Of a stretch of 64,000 nt of DNA, positions 61,213 through 64,000 are shown piece by piece. The stretch comes from Bartonella birtlesii IBS 325. Lineage in GTDB: Bacteria; Pseudomonadota; Alphaproteobacteria; Rhizobiales; Rhizobiaceae. The notes under the pieces were generated by a model. The model saw nothing but the letters and a program-made list of their open reading frames with translations, was not told the DNA's origin and did no database searches. Position numbers and translations under genes: made by a program. The DNA is taken from contig NZ_CM001557.1 in assembly GCF_000273375.1 (NCBI RefSeq), positions 753,625 through 817,624 on the forward strand, read 5' to 3'. Numbering within the stretch: position 1 is the stretch's first letter; every line of letters begins with the position of its first letter.

Positions 61213-61434
61213 GAGAACTCCCTTTTTTACAAATCATTATGTTTAAATGCACAAAAGGATAATGTCAAAGTTGTCATTGAAGATACAGTAACGGTAATAA
61301 AATCAAATATATACATAAGTTATTTTTTTATCTATTTTAGACTATGCTTTAGTCAAATGGAGACATTCAAGTTTCTTAAAGAAATCTTTTAGACATTTTA
61401 TCAGAAATAAAAAATAACAAAAGCAGTTGAATAA

Positions 61435-61854
61435 TTAGCCATCATGAATTCCCATTGCTTCGCGAATTCGGGCTGCATCATAAGCTGTAATTTCAAAAAA
61501 ACCTCGTCGTGCTAACATCCCCCAATGGGAGTTAGTTAAAAAATCAAGATCTTGAATCTCTTTTAAAATAACAGATTGTGCTTGTTTATTAAAAATAACA
61601 TCTTTTCGAAAAGGTATAAAATCAGGCGCTTGCTCCACTTGATAAATGTGATCATCTTTAAATATACACTGAAACTCTATTGTTTGAAGAACCTGCCCAG
61701 TGCCTATTTTGCTCCGTGGACAGTAAATGAAGGCTTCATCTCCCTTAGATGTTTTTCGAAGTGGACCAGCTTTACCATGACAGACTTGAAGAAAGCCAAA
61801 TTCTGCTGCAAGGCGTGCGTGGGCTCGAGAAATTACAGCTATCCAATGTTTCAT
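61435..61854 (-). CDS. EVE domain-containing protein (UPF0310)
   Basis: This 139-residue protein begins HWIAVISRAHARLAAEFGFLQVCHGKAGPLRK and has GDEAFIYCPRSKIG, the EVE pattern. EVE proteins recognise modified DNA or RNA bases; some take part in restriction or defence, but here the target is unknown. It is the last chromosomal gene before the integrase and so may define the insertion point of the mobile element. Confidence 0.85.
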   Translation of the reverse strand: MKHWIAVISRAHARLAAEFGFLQVCHGKAGPLRKTSKGDEAFIYCPRSKIGTGQVLQTIEFQCIFKDDHIYQVEQAPDFIPFRKDVIFNKQAQSVILKEIQDLDFLTNSHWGMLARRGFFEITAYDAARIREAMGIHDG

Positions 61855-62070
61855 TTTTATTCACTTTTTTACTAAGCAATATTGTCTATACTAAGTAAAT
61901 CTCTCTATTTTAATTTAAAAACACAAAACGGTGCCGCATGCCGGCAAGGCAGGCTTTATTAGCAAGAATCAAATTACGTAAAGATGCGCAAGGATGTATT
62001 GATGTCTATAGCTTTTTATGATTCAATAAAAAAATTAAGTATTAAAGAAAAAATCTCAAATCAAAAATTT

Positions 62071-62131
62071 AAGGTGGTCTAAAAGGTGGACCAAAAAAGG
62101 TGGACGAGCAATGCCTGAAAAGGTGGACGAG
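62071..62131 (+). repeat. Four direct repeats of AAGGTGGAC/T just upstream of the integrase
   Basis: The units AAGGTGGTC, AAAAGGTGGACC, AAAAGGTGGACGAG and GAAAAGGTGGACGAGAGG occur within 60 bases, immediately before the integrase start. Repeats of this type next to an integrase gene are typical of arm-type integrase or excisionase binding sites. A GC-rich inverted repeat TGCCG/CGGCA lies at 61932-61946; no tRNA was recognised between the EVE gene and the integrase. Confidence 0.6.
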
Positions 62132-62143
62132 AGGGGACGTTAA

Positions 62144-63301
62144 GTGAGGGCGATTCATCGGTTATCAGCATCATTCGTAAAGTCGTCTCCACAAGGTAAA
62201 TATTGTGACGGGGCAGGGCTATGGTTGAATGTTCGAAAAGACAATACACGCTCTTGGTTTTTTCGCTATACGCACCACAATAAGCGCCGTGAAATGGGAC
62301 TTGGTCCTGTTGCAAAACTCTCTTTAAAAGAAGCGCGCGAACTTGCTAGACATTATAGTGATATTCTCAAAGAAGGCAATGATCCTATTGTCTTTCGCGA
62401 ACAGACTATTTTCAAACAGCAAAGCAATATCTTCCAAGAAATTGCAAAAGCGGCTTTTGAAAGCAAAAAAGCAGAGTTGAAAAATGAAGGCAAAAACGGC
62501 CGCTGGTTTTCTCCACTAGAGTTGCACGTTATTCCACACATAGGTAATTTATCTATAGAAAAATTAACAGCCAATATCATTCGCAATGTTCTCGCACCCC
62601 TTTGGCATGAAAAAGCAGATACAGCGCGAAAAGCACTTAACCGTATCAATATTTGCTTGAAATATGCTGCGGCTCTTGGTTTAGATGTTGATTTACAGGC
62701 TTGTATGAAAGCACGCGCTCTTTTAGGAAAACCACGTGCGACATCAACAAATATTCCTGCTATGCCATGGCAAGAAGTGCCGGTTTTTTATCAAAACTTA
62801 AAGGATGATATCCTTTCAAATTTAGCACTGAAGTTACTCATTTTGACGGGAGCACGGTCATATCCATTGCGCTATTTGCGCCTTGAACAAATTGACAAAA
62901 ATATATGGACGATACCAAAAGAAAACATGAAAGGTATTGTAGGGAAAGTTTCAGACTTTCGCGTGCCATTAAGTCGTGAAGCTTTGAAAGTGATTGAAAA
63001 ATCTCTCCCTTTTGAGAAAAAAGGTTTTCTCTTTTCAGGTCTTAAAGGCAACCCCATTTCTGATGCTACCATGGCAAAGTATATGACAGTTTGTGGTTTG
63101 ACTTATCGTCCCCATGGTTTTCGTTCAAGCTTACGGGATTGGATAGCAGAGACAACGTCAACACCATTTGAGATTGCCGAAACTGTTCTTGCACATACAG
63201 TTGGGAGTTCAGTGACGAAAGCTTATATGCGGACAGATTTTTTAGAGCAACGCCGTATCCTCTTAGAACAATGGGCGTCTTTTATATCAGGAAAGGCTTG
63301 A
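62144..63301 (+). CDS. int: Tyrosine-type phage/island integrase
   Basis: The 385-residue recombinase has the DUF4102-like N-terminal domain (GKYCDGAGLWLNVRKD, SWFFRYTHHNKRREMGLG), a core-binding helical region and the catalytic domain. The first catalytic Arg is in TGARSYPLRYL, the HxxR in PHGFRSSLRDW, the second His in VLAHTVGSSVTKAY and the Tyr in KAYMRTDFLEQRR. A TAA stop lies directly before the GTG start, so no longer protein is possible. It marks the left end of a prophage or integrative island. Confidence 0.93.
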   Translation: MRAIHRLSASFVKSSPQGKYCDGAGLWLNVRKDNTRSWFFRYTHHNKRREMGLGPVAKLSLKEARELARHYSDILKEGNDPIVFREQTIFKQQSNIFQEIAKAAFESKKAELKNEGKNGRWFSPLELHVIPHIGNLSIEKLTANIIRNVLAPLWHEKADTARKALNRINICLKYAAALGLDVDLQACMKARALLGKPRATSTNIPAMPWQEVPVFYQNLKDDILSNLALKLLILTGARSYPLRYLRLEQIDKNIWTIPKENMKGIVGKVSDFRVPLSREALKVIEKSLPFEKKGFLFSGLKGNPISDATMAKYMTVCGLTYRPHGFRSSLRDWIAETTSTPFEIAETVLAHTVGSSVTKAYMRTDFLEQRRILLEQWASFISGKA

Positions 63302-63338
63302 CATTATTTCTGTAATGTGTATTTTCGAATCAGGTGCC

Positions 63339-63361
63339 TCAAAAACACCTTGAATCGATAG
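63339..63361 (+). promoter_or_regulatory. Second copy of the antisense target, just after int
   Basis: TCAAAAAC (63339-63346) and TCGATAG (63355-63361) are the same two blocks found at the ant ribosome-binding site. They are complementary to GTTTTTGA and CTATCGA in the C4-like RNA. A duplicated control site or a relic of an earlier ant leader. Confidence 0.55.
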
Positions 63362-63443
63362 CGGATAGATTACCGAAACAATCTTTTCTCCGCACATTAA
63401 AGGCTTTGACTCATTGTATGTTACACGCATATAATGACTTTGT

Positions 63444-63538
63444 CGGGTGTAGTTACGCTATACAATACTCTTTATGGGGAAAGCGTAACGACGGACTATC
63501 GACCGTGTTTTTGAGCGCCCGGCACTCTTATGGAGTGT
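63444..63538 (+). ncRNA. C4-type antisense RNA upstream of the antirepressor
   Basis: Three stems can be drawn: CGGGTG (63444) with CGCCCG (63516), GTTACGCT (63452-63459) with AGCGTAAC (63482-63489), and GCACTC with GAGTGT at 63522-63538. The region between the second stem and the closing CGCCCG strand holds CTATCGA (63496-63502) and GTTTTTGA (63507-63514). These are exact complements of TCGATAG (63556-63562) and TCAAAAAC (63542-63549), the block that covers the ribosome-binding site of the next gene. This is the layout of phage P1/P22 C4 RNAs (Rfam C4), which silence ant translation. Ends are approximate. Confidence 0.7.
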
Positions 63539-63571
63539 CAATCAAAAACCTCTAATCGATAGGAGTTCATT

Positions 63572-64000
63572 ATGAACATTCTTATAAAAATATCAGAACA
63601 AGTCATTGATCAGCAAACTGTTAAAACTGTTAATGCGCGTGAATTGCATACGTTTTTGGCAATAGGAAAACGTTTTGCTACTTGGATTACGAACCGCATT
63701 AATCAGTATGAATTTGAAGAGGGAAAAGACTATATTTTAACGCTTCCCAAAATTGGGAAACGTAAAAATGTTATCAGCAAAGAATATCACCTCACCTTAG
63801 ACATGGCGAAAGAACTTTCCATGGTTGAACGCAATGAGAAAGGTAGGCAAGCACGCCGTTACTTTATTGAGTGTGAAAAGAAACTAAGAAACCAATCTAC
63901 TGATTATGAAGATAAACGTTTTGACTTACCAAGTTATTGGGAAGGTATGAACGCTGGTGAAAAAGTTTTGTATCTTCTGGGTCCAATTCATGTTCGCCTT
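63572..64000 (+). CDS. AntA/AntB-family phage antirepressor (partial, runs off window)
   Basis: The first 143 codons are present. The AntA/AntB domain is seen in VNARELHTFLAIGKRFATWITNRI, EFEEGKDYILTLPK, KEYHLTLDMAKELSMVERNEKGRQARRYFIECEKKL. It acts by binding the prophage repressor and promoting induction. AGGAG lies 7 bases upstream of the ATG, inside the antisense target block, so translation can be shut off by the C4-like RNA. It continues beyond 64000. Confidence 0.9.
   Translation, partial: MNILIKISEQVIDQQTVKTVNARELHTFLAIGKRFATWITNRINQYEFEEGKDYILTLPKIGKRKNVISKEYHLTLDMAKELSMVERNEKGRQARRYFIECEKKLRNQSTDYEDKRFDLPSYWEGMNAGEKVLYLLGPIHVRL

Noticed and set aside
61925..61970. tRNA gene as integration target beside int
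   Set aside because: The GC-rich patch with TGCCG/CGGCA cannot be folded into a cloverleaf and lacks T-arm and anticodon features.
63334..63555. 73-codon ORF between the integrase and the antirepressor
   Set aside because: It covers the predicted structured C4-like RNA and both stems; it has no ribosome-binding site and no family resemblance.

Overview
The window is AT-rich chromosomal DNA from an alphaproteobacterium, almost certainly a Bartonella. Three or more members of the Bartonella Hbp (hemin-binding, Omp25/31-like) porin family sit side by side. The gene orders metK-xre-lnt-corC-ybeY-phoH-miaB-rimI-tsaB, ffs-dnaX-ybaB-recR, pstSCAB-phoU and pmbA-cysQ-DUF4170-waaA-lpxK are those of Rhizobiales. 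The species cannot be fixed from the sequence alone.

Layout. 1-8.7 kb is a minus-strand housekeeping run: metK (cut by the window edge), an XRE regulator, lnt, corC, ybeY, phoH, miaB, a RimI-type acetyltransferase and tsaB. 9.2-13.4 kb holds a YeiH-type exporter and the recR/ybaB/dnaX cluster, headed by the SRP RNA gene. 13.9-17.1 kb has a small secreted orphan protein, pheA, kdsB and a membrane cytochrome c. 17.2-21.1 kb is a yejBEF peptide/microcin ABC importer without yejA. 21.3-28.7 kb has a MoeB/ThiF protein, gshB and the phosphate operon pstSCAB-phoU. 29.3-34.4 kb carries a SleB-type hydrolase, an M29 aminopeptidase, mutM, an M20 dipeptidase and rnd. 35.2-40.3 kb is the accessory outer-membrane region: a small secreted basic protein, three hbp genes and two decayed hbp remnants. 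The hbp genes share an upstream motif, and at least two have strong terminators. 40.5-47 kb has ileS, a lipoprotein, tadA, rluB-like and rsmD. 47.2-50.4 kb has a two-subunit transketolase and lldD. 51-61.9 kb has dcd, mutL, DUF2093, lpxK, waaA, DUF4170, an inositol-phosphatase/CysQ protein, pmbA, an SRPBCC protein and an EVE-domain protein. From about 62 kb a prophage or integrative element begins: direct repeats, a tyrosine integrase, a C4-type antisense RNA and an AntA/AntB antirepressor that runs off the end.

The most striking global feature is that seven genes (xre, recR, yejB, pstA, a small secreted protein, the second hbp, tadA) are out of frame by one base at a poly(A)/poly(T) run; yejB has two such sites. 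In every case adding one base to the run restores the family's sequence and length. Because tadA is normally essential, systematic homopolymer undercalling in the assembly is the simplest explanation. Genuine pseudogenes rescued by transcriptional slippage, or phase variation, are the alternatives.

The best candidates for new biology are two. One is the third Hbp, whose barrel loop has expanded by roughly 250 residues with Ala/Ser/Pro repeats and a His-rich segment. The other is the C4-like antisense RNA, whose 7+8 nt antisense segment matches both the antirepressor ribosome-binding site and a second copy of that target just after the integrase.
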